Shown one piece after another: positions 22,716 to 34,130 of a stretch of DNA of 64,000 nucleotides (positions within the stretch are counted from its first letter, which is position 1; each line of letters begins with the position of its first letter). The DNA is from Phyto melanocephala. Lineage: Eukaryota; Arthropoda; Insecta; Diptera; Rhinophoridae. A model generated the notes under the pieces. It searched no databases and had not been told where the DNA came from. It was given only the letters and a program-made list of their open reading frames with translations. The translations under genes and the position numbers were made by a program. The DNA lies in assembly GCA_941918925.1 (NCBI GenBank), contig OW799233.1, positions 137,586,533 through 137,650,532 on the forward strand. Reading direction: 5' to 3'.

Positions 22716-25084
22716 ATAAAATATAATCATCATTAGGGGAAAGTATAAGTGTGGTTGACAGCTAAATATTAATATATAGCTTCCCATTGATAGAAGAGAA
22801 ATTAAGATTTTTTTGTTGACATAAAAAAAATTTTTCATACAATTTTTGACAAGCAATTTCTATAGTTACTTAAAGCAAATTATTATTATTATTCGCATAA
22901 TTTAAAGTAAGATAATTTTTGATTCAATAAACATTAATGTATTTTAGTGGTTAGGTCTATCCCCTAAAATTTTTGCAATGTGTAATCCTACACGACTGCG
23001 ACAATCGGACACAATTTTTATTGTGGTAAATTGCCGCATAATAATTAAGTTGTCCCATTAAAAAAAAAACTCTATGGTCAGACGATTGTCTCGTTTTATG
23101 AAAATTTTATTACAGCAAGTTGATGAAAACAATATAATTAATTGCCGCATCCCTGCTGTGGCAATTCGGAGCGTAAAATTGTTAGTTAAAAAAATGTGTG
23201 TTCAAATATGGTTAATTTTTGTATGACCAAGGCTTCAACCGTACGCATTTTCTGATAAAATTATTAAAATTTTATGGTGTTTCACAAGAGATATCTTTAA
23301 CTTATACATAGTAAAATATAAGTGTACTTTTGAATGAAAAAAATAATATTTTTAACAGGTGTTTGTCGGAAAATAATTGATCACAAAGTTTTGTGACGGA
23401 CGCTACTAAAAACCGAAGAAACGTTGAAATGTGTTTTTGTAATTCTTAGCACACTAAAGTCGATTCCTAAAAAATAGGTGTATATAAGAGAATCCTAAAA
23501 CAATATAATTGTAGTCAAAATTTGTATTTGCTTTTTGTTTTTTTAAGTCGCTGAATTTAATGGAATTTTAGTCTGTAATTTAAATAAAAATATAAATTTT
23601 GTATTGCTTATGCGTATTTTTCGACGCAAAGAGCAGATGAAGGTTAAGAATACCCTTACCTTAAAGAAATATTTATATTAAAAAAAAATTGATTTTTTGC
23701 CTAACTTTTTTTTTTGTATTTTTATACTTGACGTACCAAAAATTTTGTTTTCGATAACTAGATATTGTTATTGAAACTATAATATGACCGTCGTGATCAT
23801 GTCGAAACCATGGGCTTTTTTTAAGTGTATAATTTTCAATATTACTAATGAAAAAAAAAGGAGAATAAAAAAAGAAAAATATATGTTAATTAAAAAAAAT
23901 ATAGTTATTGGTCGTTATTTTGGGGCATTTTTTTTGACAATTTTATTGTCACATAGTTGCCTATAGAGCTGTCATATGATTCTCGCACCAGGCTTGAATT
24001 TAAATGAGCAAACTTAGTACAACATCGCTTTCGACTGCCACATAAGCCAATTAATTGTGCAATCGAATGGAGCATAAAATGAGGCAATAATTGATACATT
24101 GTGGTAATCTTGTAATCATACTTAAATATATTGATGGAACATAGGTCTGGATTTATGTTAGTTGAAATCTTCTTAAAGCATATTCAAACACACAAATGAA
24201 CAAATATTATTACGATTTTCTGTAACCATATTTTAACTAACACAGTATTAAATAAATTTCTATTGATTTTATTATGTTCGTTTTTAATTAATCGAACCCT
24301 TAAATTGTACCAAGATAACAAGCAATAGATACACGACATTATTTTATTTTCTTTTCACCACTTAATTATTTTGTTTAATGACATCGCGAGCAGATAGTCA
24401 ACCATAATATAATACAGACATTAATTTATTGTATCACTTTTCCTCAATATTAATGCATACTCATGCACAAATACATATATGCATGACCAAACCTAAATAC
24501 ACTTGTATTCGTTTATATGCAACAGTGTTATCCAAGTTAGGTGCTAAGACCCATAGACAACAGAGAATGTTGGAAAGCTCTTTATATTATTGTACATTTT
24601 CATTTTGAAAAATATTTTTGAATTAAAAATTTAAATAACTATATTAGAACATTTTAATTCTTTAAAAAAGACTTTTATAAGAAAACCAAATAATTTTTTT
24701 TTAAATTCCACCAGTTTAAAATATTTTATAATTTTTTTTTTTGGTGTTTCTTTATCAACACGTTGAATTAATAAATTTTTCCCTGAATAACCTACTCATT
24801 GTGTTAGCGAAATATTGTATTTTAAGAAAATAATTTTTTATATAAAAAAAGTGATCTCCAGTTTGCATTTAAGGACAAGGAATTTCACCAGTTTTTTGTA
24901 TAAACATTTTTTACTTTCGATATGTTTTTACAGTATATACTTAAATCAATTTTGAAAATAAAACTTCACATCTGACAAGTATTTTGTGATACTAAGGAGG
25001 CAGGGAAACACTGATTGTGTATGCAAAGGAAACAAGTTTATTTAGCATATGTAACCTTCCTTACCAGATGAACGTTTACATATA
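22716..25084. other. No gene seen
   Basis: AT-rich. AATTGCCGCAT occurs twice (23,032 and 23,139). A 64-codon minus-strand frame at 23,905-24,099 shows no family I know. Confidence 0.45.
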
Positions 25085-25086
25085 TA

Positions 25087-25282
25087 AAGGGTGGTTAAAC
25101 TATGACGGCCGATGTTGATTTTGAATAAAACACAAATTATTGTCATTTCTTTTTATTATGACAATATTGGTATGGTTCAATTATGTATGGAACAAAATAT
25201 CCGCCAAAGGGGCGCCGCGACCTCTCATTTTCATAATAAGCCTGAATAACATTACATCGGCCCTTAAAATTTAACCACCCTT
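25087..25282. mobile_element. 196-bp mariner-derived MITE
   Basis: TIRs begin AAGGGTGGTTAAACTATGAC (left) and AAGGGTGGTTAAATTTTAAG (right, inverted), both followed by GGCCGATGT. TA on each side (25,085-25,086; 25,283-25,284). The same right end closes the transposase relic at 34.8 kb, which identifies the source as mariner-type. No coding sequence left. Confidence 0.75.
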
Positions 25283-25284
25283 TA

Positions 25285-25912
25285 TGTATGTATTTAGGTT
25301 TCCCTCATCATATGTTGGTTAGTAACTATATTAACACAAGTACACAAACATATATAACATATATACAGTAGACTATATTACCTCTAATACAAAAATAGCT
25401 AAATAACCCACCGAGTTTGAAAAAGATTAGAAAGTATAAAAACGTTGCAGTACAAAAAGGAAACAAAAAACAGTAATCGTATGAATGCATAAAAAATGTG
25501 CATAGAAAGCATTTATATGCAAAGTAGTTTTCGTTCAGTTGCTTATACGGATGATAGAAAATAATGTTTGGTTGCCTTTGCCACTTTTTTCAATGCATGT
25601 AGTAGCTATTAAGGGTTATTTTACTAGAAAAAAAAAAACAAACAAAAATGTACAAAACATGAAAAAGAATGGAAAAAAATTGGTTAGAAAAGCAAAAATA
25701 ATAATGTCAAATAGAGGGATAGAATGCAAAAGAGTTAATTGCAATTAGTATAGTCCTCAATGCAAACTATTTATTAAGGCAAAAATATTAATCATTATGT
25801 GTGTGTAAGTATATTTGTTATCCACTTACTGACTCACTTTTTATAGAGAATAGTTTATACAGTTAAGCAAGGTGAAGGGTTTCAAAAAGGGCAGATCGAT
25901 GTTAAAGGTCCA
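25285..25912. other. No gene seen
   Basis: AT-rich, with a lysine-rich accidental frame around 25,600-25,748. Confidence 0.5.
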
Positions 25913-25915
25913 TTA

Positions 25916-26439
25916 AGCTCTAAACACATAGACGCCAGCAAACTTCACAACTTCAAGGCTTCAAATGCTGCCAACTTCAAATGCTGCTCTGAAGTCAGCT
26001 TCATAATTATTTTGAAGACAGCAACAACATAATAATCAGCTGATGTGCATTTTAGCAATACAAATTTCAGGGATGCCGCATATATATTTTATAATGAATA
26101 ATATTAAAGTTATTGATAAAAAAAATGTAATAATATCACGAAAAACTATAAAAACACATACACTTATTTCTTTATTGTATTTTTGCAATGTTCTTTTATG
26201 TTTAATATCAAAAATAAGATTTTTTTTTTTTTCCAATTTGATATATATAATGGCAACACTATATTTGTTCTTGCTGCCCGTCAAAATAGAAAATAGCCTA
26301 AGTTGGCAGCAGCAGCAAATGCTGTTGTGCAGTCGTACTGCTGTGCTGCCGTCAAAATAATCGTTTTCATTTAAACACATGGATTTTATTTTTGACATAT
26401 TGCTGCTTGCTGTCTGCTGTCGTCTATGTGTTTAGAGCA
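25916..26439. mobile_element. 524-bp MITE with TTA target duplication
   Basis: TIR core GCTCTAAACACATAGACG at 25,917-25,934 and its exact complement at 26,421-26,438, flanked by TTA (25,913-25,915; 26,440-26,442). CTTCAAATGCTGC-type words repeat inside the left part and CAGCAGC/GCTGCTG words inside the right. No transposase. Confidence 0.7.
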
Positions 26440-26442
26440 TTA

Positions 26443-26789
26443 GTTTGACACTAGTTGGGAGCATTAGTATATCAGATATATTCGAATAATTTGGGTATAT
26501 AAAATAAGGAAAATCAGCTTATTAACGTAAAACCACGAATGTCTTTGATTAAAAAAACATTAAGATAGTAACAACTGAAGCATTTCTTGCATTAGGTTGT
26601 CAATAACTTTTAAGGAGATCGAAAAAATCTTAACATACATCAAATTTAATAATTTAGAAACGGTTGATCCTTGAATTTTTCTTTTAATCATTTAATTGAT
26701 ATAATTATATAGATCACAGAAAAATATAACTTTTATGGTTCTAACCACGACTTGTGAATTCGTGGACCTATTTTTGAAAAGCCTTCCAA
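26443..26789. other. No gene; possible outer part of Tc1-like element
   Basis: AT-rich. The 3' end of the adjoining Tc1-like element should lie here, but I could not find its terminal repeat. Confidence 0.4.
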
Positions 26790-27276
26790 TAGATATATTT
26801 TTTTAAACAGCCAACTCTTTTTAAAATCTTTCATATTGTGGATTACGTTTTTTGTTCTCTTCAATATTCTTCTTACAAGAGCCCAATCAATATCTCTCCG
26901 CTGGTCTTACCTCCGGACAATTTGAAGGATTGAGCTTTCTTGCTTCAAAAACTATTTTATTATTTTGATACCACTCCAGAGGTCCCTTACCAAAGTGGGC
27001 CAAAAAAATGTGGACACATTATCCTCTCTTATTAAAGGAAGACGACTTTTTTTAAACATTATTTCGTGCATATTTTTAGAGCCCACTGTAACAAATGAGT
27101 TGCTTCTTTTGCCACAACTGCACAAAGCTTGCCATACTAAGAACTTTTTAGGAAATTTTGTCTGCTTTTTAGTCCTAAACTTATCTTAAATATTTGCTCG
27201 AGAATTAGCAACATAAAATTTTTGTCACGGAAGCTGCAAAAAATCTGTCAGTACGAACGTTTTGTCGTCCATTATA

Positions 27277-28147
27277 CAAGGTGGGTCAAAAGAAATCAAC
27301 CTATTGGAAGATGCTCTTATTTTTGCAAATGGCGGCCAATGTCAAATCTGTTTTGACATTTGTGAACTAGACAGATGTAGAATACAAGTGAATAAGCCAT
27401 AGAGCGATACACTCCCCAAGAACGCGGAATAATCGTGTTTATTTTTTGCGTAACAATTCGTCTGTGGTGTTGGCACAGCGCGATTAGGCTCAAGCAAAAC
27501 TATCGCTTCTGCGGCACAGAAAATCTACGAGTAATGCACGAGAAGCTTTTACACTCGTCAAAGTGACTGCATGGTGCGCTGTTCAGGCTGGAGAAGTCAT
27601 CGGTCCATTTTTTTTCAAGGACGCCGCTGGTCAAACGACAACAGTGGACGGTGCGCGCTATAGGGCCATGTTAGCTCAGTTGTTTCTGCCGCATTGAACG
27701 AAATATAACATGTGGTTCCAACAGAGCGCAGAAACGGCACAAACTGCGCGAGCCACAACCAATGTTCTGAAGGCGGCGTTCCCGGGTCGCCTCATCTCTC
27801 GTTTTGGCGATTAACATTGGGCCGCAATATCGCCCGATTTAACCGTTCAATAATTTTTTTGTGAGATTTTTTGAAGTACCGTGTTTACGTGAATAAGCCC
27901 GAGAACCTCAAAGCCCTCAAGGACAGCATTTGACATGAGCGCGAGAATCTGTCGCCCGAAGTTCTCGCCGAAGTGATGAAAAATGCTATAAAACCAGCCC
28001 GTATAGCAATTAATTGTGACGGCGCCCATTCTCGGCTTGACCTTTAAAGGTTTAGATAAACATAAATAAAAAACAGAATCGAAGTTTTTCATTTAGAACA
28101 AAAATGTGAGCCAAACAACATCGGATGACTTCTTTTGGCCCACCTTG
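27277..28147 (+). mobile_element. Mariner-type element nested in the Tc1-like relic
   Basis: Ends AAGGTGGGTCAAAAGAAATC (left) and AAGGTGGGCCAAAAGAAGTC (right, inverted). TA precedes the left end; the base pair at the right is mutated. It lies exactly between the two halves of the Tc1-like pseudogene. Its inside is notably richer in G and C than the surroundings, so it kept its original composition. Confidence 0.75.
27417..28050 (+). pseudogene. Mariner-type transposase relic in the nested element
   Basis: NNSSVVLAQR matches the first helix-turn-helix. Then, after an internal deletion that removes the second one and the first catalytic Asp, come GTENLRVMHEKLLH and VTAWCAVQAGEVIGPFFF, and a VDGARYRAML block. 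The second-Asp motif reads WFQQSAETAQT (Asp replaced). ISPDLT keeps the third Asp. NKPENLKALKDSI and a C-terminal stretch follow in another frame. Several stops. Confidence 0.7.
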
Positions 28148-28472
28148 AAGCTAACCGTGCTTCTCTTTATGTGTTTAGAGCTCTTTTCAATATGCTTTCA
28201 GTTTTTTTAGCCTTCTCAATGTAATGTAGTTCTCTTTCTCTTTCCAAACTAGGTTTTCTGTCAATGGCCAAATTTTCTAGATGCTGCTTAATAAAATTGG
28301 AAACAGTTTGACGTCAGACTTTTAATTTTTTGGCCAATTTTTTTGTACGACCAATTTAGATTTTTTTTGTAGAAACTTTTTAAAATTTTAGCAGATAGTT
28401 CTTTTTTGTTACTCACTGTGATCAAACTCACAACAAATCAACGTGGTTGTCAGTAAAAATGATATCTGACAT

Positions 28473-31400
28473 ATTTTTCATAAACACTAGATTTAAAAAA
28501 AAAATTATATTTCATCCGAAAAAAATTACGAGTTAGAACGTCCCAGCAAGAAAATTTGTGGGTAGTGCAAAGTGAACTACATTTTCAAGACTACTAAATC
28601 AATAGTGTAAGAGCATTTGTTCTAAAGCTGAACCCCTGCAAAATCACTTTTTTTGTAATAATTTTTTTGCTGGCCTGCTTTAAGATTGTTTCGATCTTAC
28701 TCTTTAAGCGTTAAAGCTACACATATACTTTTCCTCAAATTATACCGAAATACACACATGACGAATTAATTAGTATTGTAATCATTACTGTTAATTTGTT
28801 TAACCAATTTTAGTGATTTCGTTTACATTTGGTTAATGTCTATTATAACATTTTCCCATACCTCTAACCTGTAACATCTTAAATTGTAAGTCGATGTCAA
28901 ATTAATTTAATAATTACGAAAATAATTTTTATTGGCACTAGATAATAAAAAATAAAAATATTTAAATTTGCCACTTTTTAAATACTTATATGAAATGGGT
29001 GCCAGCGTGACATTTACATTTGTATAAATCTTAACTACAATAACTATACATATATTTATTCCATGCGATAGCGTTTTCTAAGTTGATATCATCACTAAAT
29101 TCAAACAAATAAAAATTCTCACAAAAATGTTTCACATCACTGAATGTATAGTTGATATGAATCAAATCAATTTCTTGGTAAAAAAACCAGCACTTAATTT
29201 AAAAATTGACTCATATTTCGAAAAAGTGCACACATTTAAGCAAAAAAAAAAAAGAGAGAACAAACATGATAATATGATAAATTTAATTAAATTATTAAAC
29301 CAAACTGCAAATAAGTTATGTCGAATTACAAAAAAAGAAAAAAAAAATATGATACATTCAATTGAATCTTGAAAACAGTAGCAATCATACAAATAATCCA
29401 GACTTAAATTGTTTTTTAATAAATAATTTTTATTGTCTTTATTGCAAAAAAAAAAAAAGGTAACACAAACCCAAACTTAGTACTACGAACATATTGATTA
29501 AATTAAATTGTTAACATGCCATCACATTACATCATCTATGTACATATATTGAATGCATTTGAAATACATACACACGAGAAAATGTGAAATTAAACCAAAA
29601 TAAAATGCAAAGAATCAATTGTTGTATTAAAATGCAGAAATTTGATTTATGTACGTACATACATATGTACAATATATCTATTCTTCTAGAATTCACTATA
29701 GGAATGCCTACTGGTTACAAAATCGCCAAATAATATTTCGGAATCTAAATCACATAAGAGAACGTGTTAAATGTATTAAAAAAATAATAATTTATTAAAA
29801 TTCCTTACCTTATAGATTACTAAGGGACACTAAAGTGGCGTTTTTATAATTTAATTATATTTTATTAGCTTTCCTTGCTTTATAAATAAACACATATTTG
29901 TTGGGGAAAATCTAAAGTAAAGCAATAAGTGAAATATGCAGAGTTAAAAAGTCTTATGGAAAAGTGTATTTTTCTTTCCAAGGCAAATTAATTCATTAGG
30001 TGATCTCGATTCGTCAGCTGATTATTTTTTCTTCACATATTCTAAGCTTCAGCTGTCATAGCCTATACTCTCATAGACAATACTCTCTCTTCTTATATTT
30101 ATTTCAAATGTCAAACATCAAAAACGTACACGAAGATATTCTCTCCGAAATAGAATTACCTGATGAATAAATATACTTTGTTTTCTATCCCAACAAATGT
30201 AGGGGACAGATAAGTATTCTCACGTTTTCAATCATGTATGTGCTTTGTGCGCATCATACATATTTCTGCAAACAACAACGTGCACACTTTGATACATAAT
30301 TAAAAATGCAATTTGAAAAAAAATAAAATAAAAAATATTGAAGATAGATGTAAAAAATTATAATGTAATAATTCAATTCAGATCTGAACTGCTACTGAAT
30401 TGTTTTTTTTAGGGTTGCCAATACTTGCACTTCTTTTGGGCCATCCTTTTAATCTTGCCGTAATTTTGGGACACCCTTTGGAAAAACATGCATCAAATTA
30501 AAAAAAAAAAAAATGCTGAGATTTGTATACCCTACAACCAAGCGTGAATTCAGCTTACGCGTTTGGCAGAGGGGAAGTTTTTATTTAAATATAAATTGTT
30601 TGTTTTATGGCTGCCAAAACTATTAATTATAAAAAAACTGGTATGGAGGGGAATATCCTTTTTCCCATTCTTAACTTGTGCTGAATAAAAAAAATTAATG
30701 TATTAATTAAAACATATTTTGCAAGTTGAAGAAGTGATAAAAAATTCTTTAAAAAAAAACCAAAATCATAAAAATTCTCAATAAATAAATAATGTTTGGA
30801 AAATTTAACATTTCAATATAAGCAAATGTTCTAATTTATTTCTTTAATAAATAAATTACGTGAATTACAAAAAAAAATTAGGTGAATATCGCTGTTTTGT
30901 TTTTCTAACAAACGCAAACATATGTATAGCTGTGGGCAATATAACAGTATCACAGCATGTATAAAGTTTTATTATTTTACTATATTGAGAAAGACCCTAG
31001 TTTTTTTTTAAAATGAACTTGTTTAGAGGTTTTGCGTCAGTGTTTGAAGTCAATGAAGTGTGCATCGCCATTGTTTATGACAATTTGGGCTATTTCTGCA
31101 GTATTTAAAAGTTGGGCGATAAGTTGTTGTTCTCTTGTGGAATATTCTCTTTTTCGTAAGAAATTGGATTTCTTAATCTTTTTGTGAATTGAAAAAATTG
31201 TGACGGATGGATATTATTATAGGGAAAACTTTAAAGCTATTATTGTCTAGCAATAACCCAAGCGCGGACGATATTTCTCCACAAAACCAAGTTTTTTCTT
31301 TTGAAAAGTAAAAGTTTTGACAGCTATTAAACAAACAATTTATATATTTAAAAAAAATTACCCACACCTTCCCCCCGCCAAAACGCATAACATAGATCCT

Positions 31401-32662
31401 CACCTGAATAATCTAAATATTAATGTACAACAAAAAAAAAAAAAAAAAGGGAAACAAGACAAGACCAACCCTGTTCTATGCTGTGAGTGAAATAAAATTG
31501 ATTGAAATTGCCATATTAACTACGTAGATAGTACAGTTGTTATAAACGATTTCCAGTTGAGCATACAGATAATTTTTCAAACAACAAAAGTAAAAAGCAA
31601 ATAAAATAGTTTTAGTCATTTTTACAATTTGGCATTAGTTAAAGGAAATATTTCATCGGACAGATAAACAGTTATCCATTACTACAACTTTACTTTAATC
31701 TAAACTGAGCGGTAATTTAAAGATAAGTTCATTCAGCCTTGTAGCTTAAACTAATGTTGCAATAACTATAAATTGTTTATTTGTCTGACAAAATCCTACC
31801 TGTAATAACGATCTGAATTCTATTAAAAATACATTTGACAGTGTCCCATCCCAAAAATTTAAGAATTTTGTAAGCAGTGCAGACTTAATTCGCTTACCGT
31901 ATTGCATACATGGAAATGCTTGAATTGTTTGTATGTGAAAAAACACAAATAGGTCTTTTGTACTGCTTATTATTTCAGCAGTGGAAAAAGGAGACCAAAT
32001 TATTTCAATTAAATATATTTTTTTATAATTTTTCTTTACCTGCGCAACCTTTTTTTTTTTGCAGTGCGTAATGGAAATGCATGAATAAGATGAGCCTGGT
32101 AGGTATAATATAAGCGCATATTTATTGCAGTAACAGGACCTACAAAGTGGGACATTGCATATGTCTTTTAGAAGCGCTCTTGGAAATAGGTAACTAACAA
32201 GTTAGTGATGCAAGAAGCGCCTTTTGGTAATGAAAATCTTTGATGGGGTATTTAATAAGTTTAAAGTACAAAAATATATCCTGTAATATTTAAAGGCAGT
32301 TTATATGTTGCTATAATTTTAAGCGGCATTGTATAGAACATGTTTTTTTTTGTCTTTTTGTTATTTAAAATCCACTCAAATATTTTTTTTAAATAAAACA
32401 TTCTCTATTCAATAACGTACTTATGTATTTCAATATATTTGGCTACAGCTACTTTACTATCAATTGAGTTTGGCTTGGTCGGGTTGGGTTGGGTGGTCTG
32501 TTAGCGGTTTGTTTGTGCATAAAATTCTGCAAAGCACTTTATCATCATCGCTGCAATAATAGCTGACTTTAAATTATCATGTACATTTGATAAAGTATTA
32601 TTTTAACTTAAATTAAATAAATTTTCTTCGAGATATTAAAAATATTTTTTTTCAGCTCTCGG
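28473..32662. other. 4.2 kb without a supported gene
   Basis: AT-rich. A 20-codon frame at 30,108-30,170 (MSNIKNVHEDILSEIELPDE) followed by AATAAA is the most coding-like bit. GGCTGCCAAAACTATTA at 30,610 is shared with the small element at 12.1 kb. A possible decayed relative of the 9.2-kb MITE lies around 31,630-31,815 (GGACAGATAAA and AAAATCCTACCTG). A lysine-rich frame at 29,127-29,372 looks accidental. Nothing else recognised. Confidence 0.4.
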
Positions 32663-33107
32663 TTAAAATTGAAAATTTATGTCGGTCATTTGAACCTCTC
32701 TACTGGTTCGGCAGGCTCCCAATTTTTTACTAAAATTCTTAATCGAATTTTTCTAATAAACTGTTGTCAACGGTTGATATATGGTCAATAGAGTTGTTTT
32801 TAAGTTTTGGAACTGTTGTGGGATCCATGCAGTACATAACTTAAAAAAACCCCACAACAAATAGTCTCAAGGTGTCAAATCGCATGATTTTGGTGGATAA
32901 TACACTTATACTCTACAAGAAATATTGCGTTATTCCAACTTTTCTTTCAAAAGATCCATTGTTTGGTTGGTGTGTGGCAAGTGTCACCATACTGTTGAAA
33001 CCATATATATTCTTTACGTACAAATCCTCAATGATCTGCCATAAAAACCTTTGGATCATCTCTTCGTAGCAATTTCCATTAACCATTGATACTTCAAATT
33101 TTGACAC
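32663..33107 (-). pseudogene. Mariner-type transposase relic, C-terminal half
   Basis: Read from 33,107 down: VSMVNGNCYEEMIQRFLW (the VNGxRYRxM block), then NIYGF, a frameshifted remnant of the QQDGATCHT motif, then sequence like the third-Asp block (KIMRFDTL), and a C-terminus ACRTSREVQMTDINFQF ending at TAA (32,665-32,663). The GACACCCTTTATA just beyond 33,107 looks like a mariner end fused to the coding region, so the 5' half was deleted as in the 20.0-kb element. Confidence 0.6.
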
Positions 33108-33115
33108 CCTTTATA

Positions 33116-33740
33116 AGAAGATATTTTGTGTTTAAATGTGTATGTTTTGTCTATCAATTAAATTACTCAATATTAAATGTCAGTTTTAATTAAATTGACA
33201 CTTGTAGAAAAAAAATAAAAATAAAGCGATTATACAAATGCGGCTTTTATTACAGATTATTATAGTTTTTGTTATTTGTTGTTTTGTTCTTTGTTTTTTT
33301 TTTTTAATTTTTATTATCTATATGAATGAACAAGTACTTTTATGGTTCAGTTCTTTAATAATTCATTTATTTATTAATTATATATTTGTTTGGTGCTATT
33401 ATAGTTGGCTTGTGTTATGGTTGTTGTTGCATTATTATAAAATATTAATACCGAGACAATTTTGAATGACTGGTAAATTTGCGATTCAATTTTCCATTCA
33501 TTACACTTTACTTATTTATTTATTTATTTATGGCCAAAGTGGAATGTTGTGATTATTTTAATTGATTTGTTTTTAATTTTTTGTTTGTTTATGTATTACG
33601 GCTTATCACTTAAATACATGCGTTTCTTTTTGGATTAGCATACAAATTATTATTTCCGTTGAAAATCTTGAAAAGAATTTAAATATATTTGGAATAGTTA
33701 ATCAAGTAAGATTGGATGATCGTTCAATACCAACAATATT
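33116..33740. other. No gene seen
   Basis: T-rich hydrophobic open frame at 33,238-33,465 looks accidental. An (ATTT)n run lies at about 33,509-33,530. Confidence 0.5.
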
Positions 33741-34130
33741 ATACCCTACACTATAATATACATATTTTGATTATAATATAATTTATGAAGTAAATTTTAT
33801 ACGCACACAAAGTTTCGGAGACTAATGTATGTCTTTTAGCAATATTTTCTTTAAACTTTTTATTTAAAGCAAGTTATTGGCAAATTCTTAAAAATTCATA
33901 GGTACCTCTGCTACTATTTGTAGATATAATATGCCTCTAGAGATATTCGTGAAAAATTTTAGATACAGCGGGCTCTAATCGGTAATGTTATAGGCAAACA
34001 TTTTTTTCAAAAATAAATATTTTTTAAGAATTTCCAAACGAAAATCAATTTTTTCAGCTTCTAGACAATTGAGAGACTAAATATTGGTATCATCTGAAAA
34101 GACTTCACTAGCGCAATTTAAGCACAATAT

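Larger units (their letters stand above)
26790..28472 (-). pseudogene. Tc1-like transposase relic, interrupted by a mariner
   Basis: Minus strand, ATG at 28,472-28,470. The N-terminal part (NKKELSAKILKSFYKKNLNW, then SYKKIGQKIKS) covers the helix-turn-helix and lies at 28,420-28,150. Below the inserted mariner the frame resumes with MDDKTFVLTDFLQLP (catalytic Asp), a KFPKKFLVWQALCSCGKRSN block, and an FFWPTL motif where family members have FWPDL, so the second Asp is lost. A frameshifted NPSNCPEVRPAERYW block matches the third catalytic region. About 150-170 bp between the halves, present in the copy at 53.6-54.3 kb, are missing here. Many stops. Confidence 0.7.

Noticed and set aside
29127..29372. 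81-codon lysine-rich ORF
   Set aside because: A-rich runs explain it. No hydrophobic core or known motif.
32470..32510. Telomere-like GGTTGGG words
   Set aside because: Only two to three imperfect units. Dipterans of this group do not use such telomere repeats.
33238..33465. 75-codon ORF that looks like membrane segments
   Set aside because: Made almost wholly of TTT, TTA and ATT codons in a T-rich tract, with no polar domain and no splice sites.
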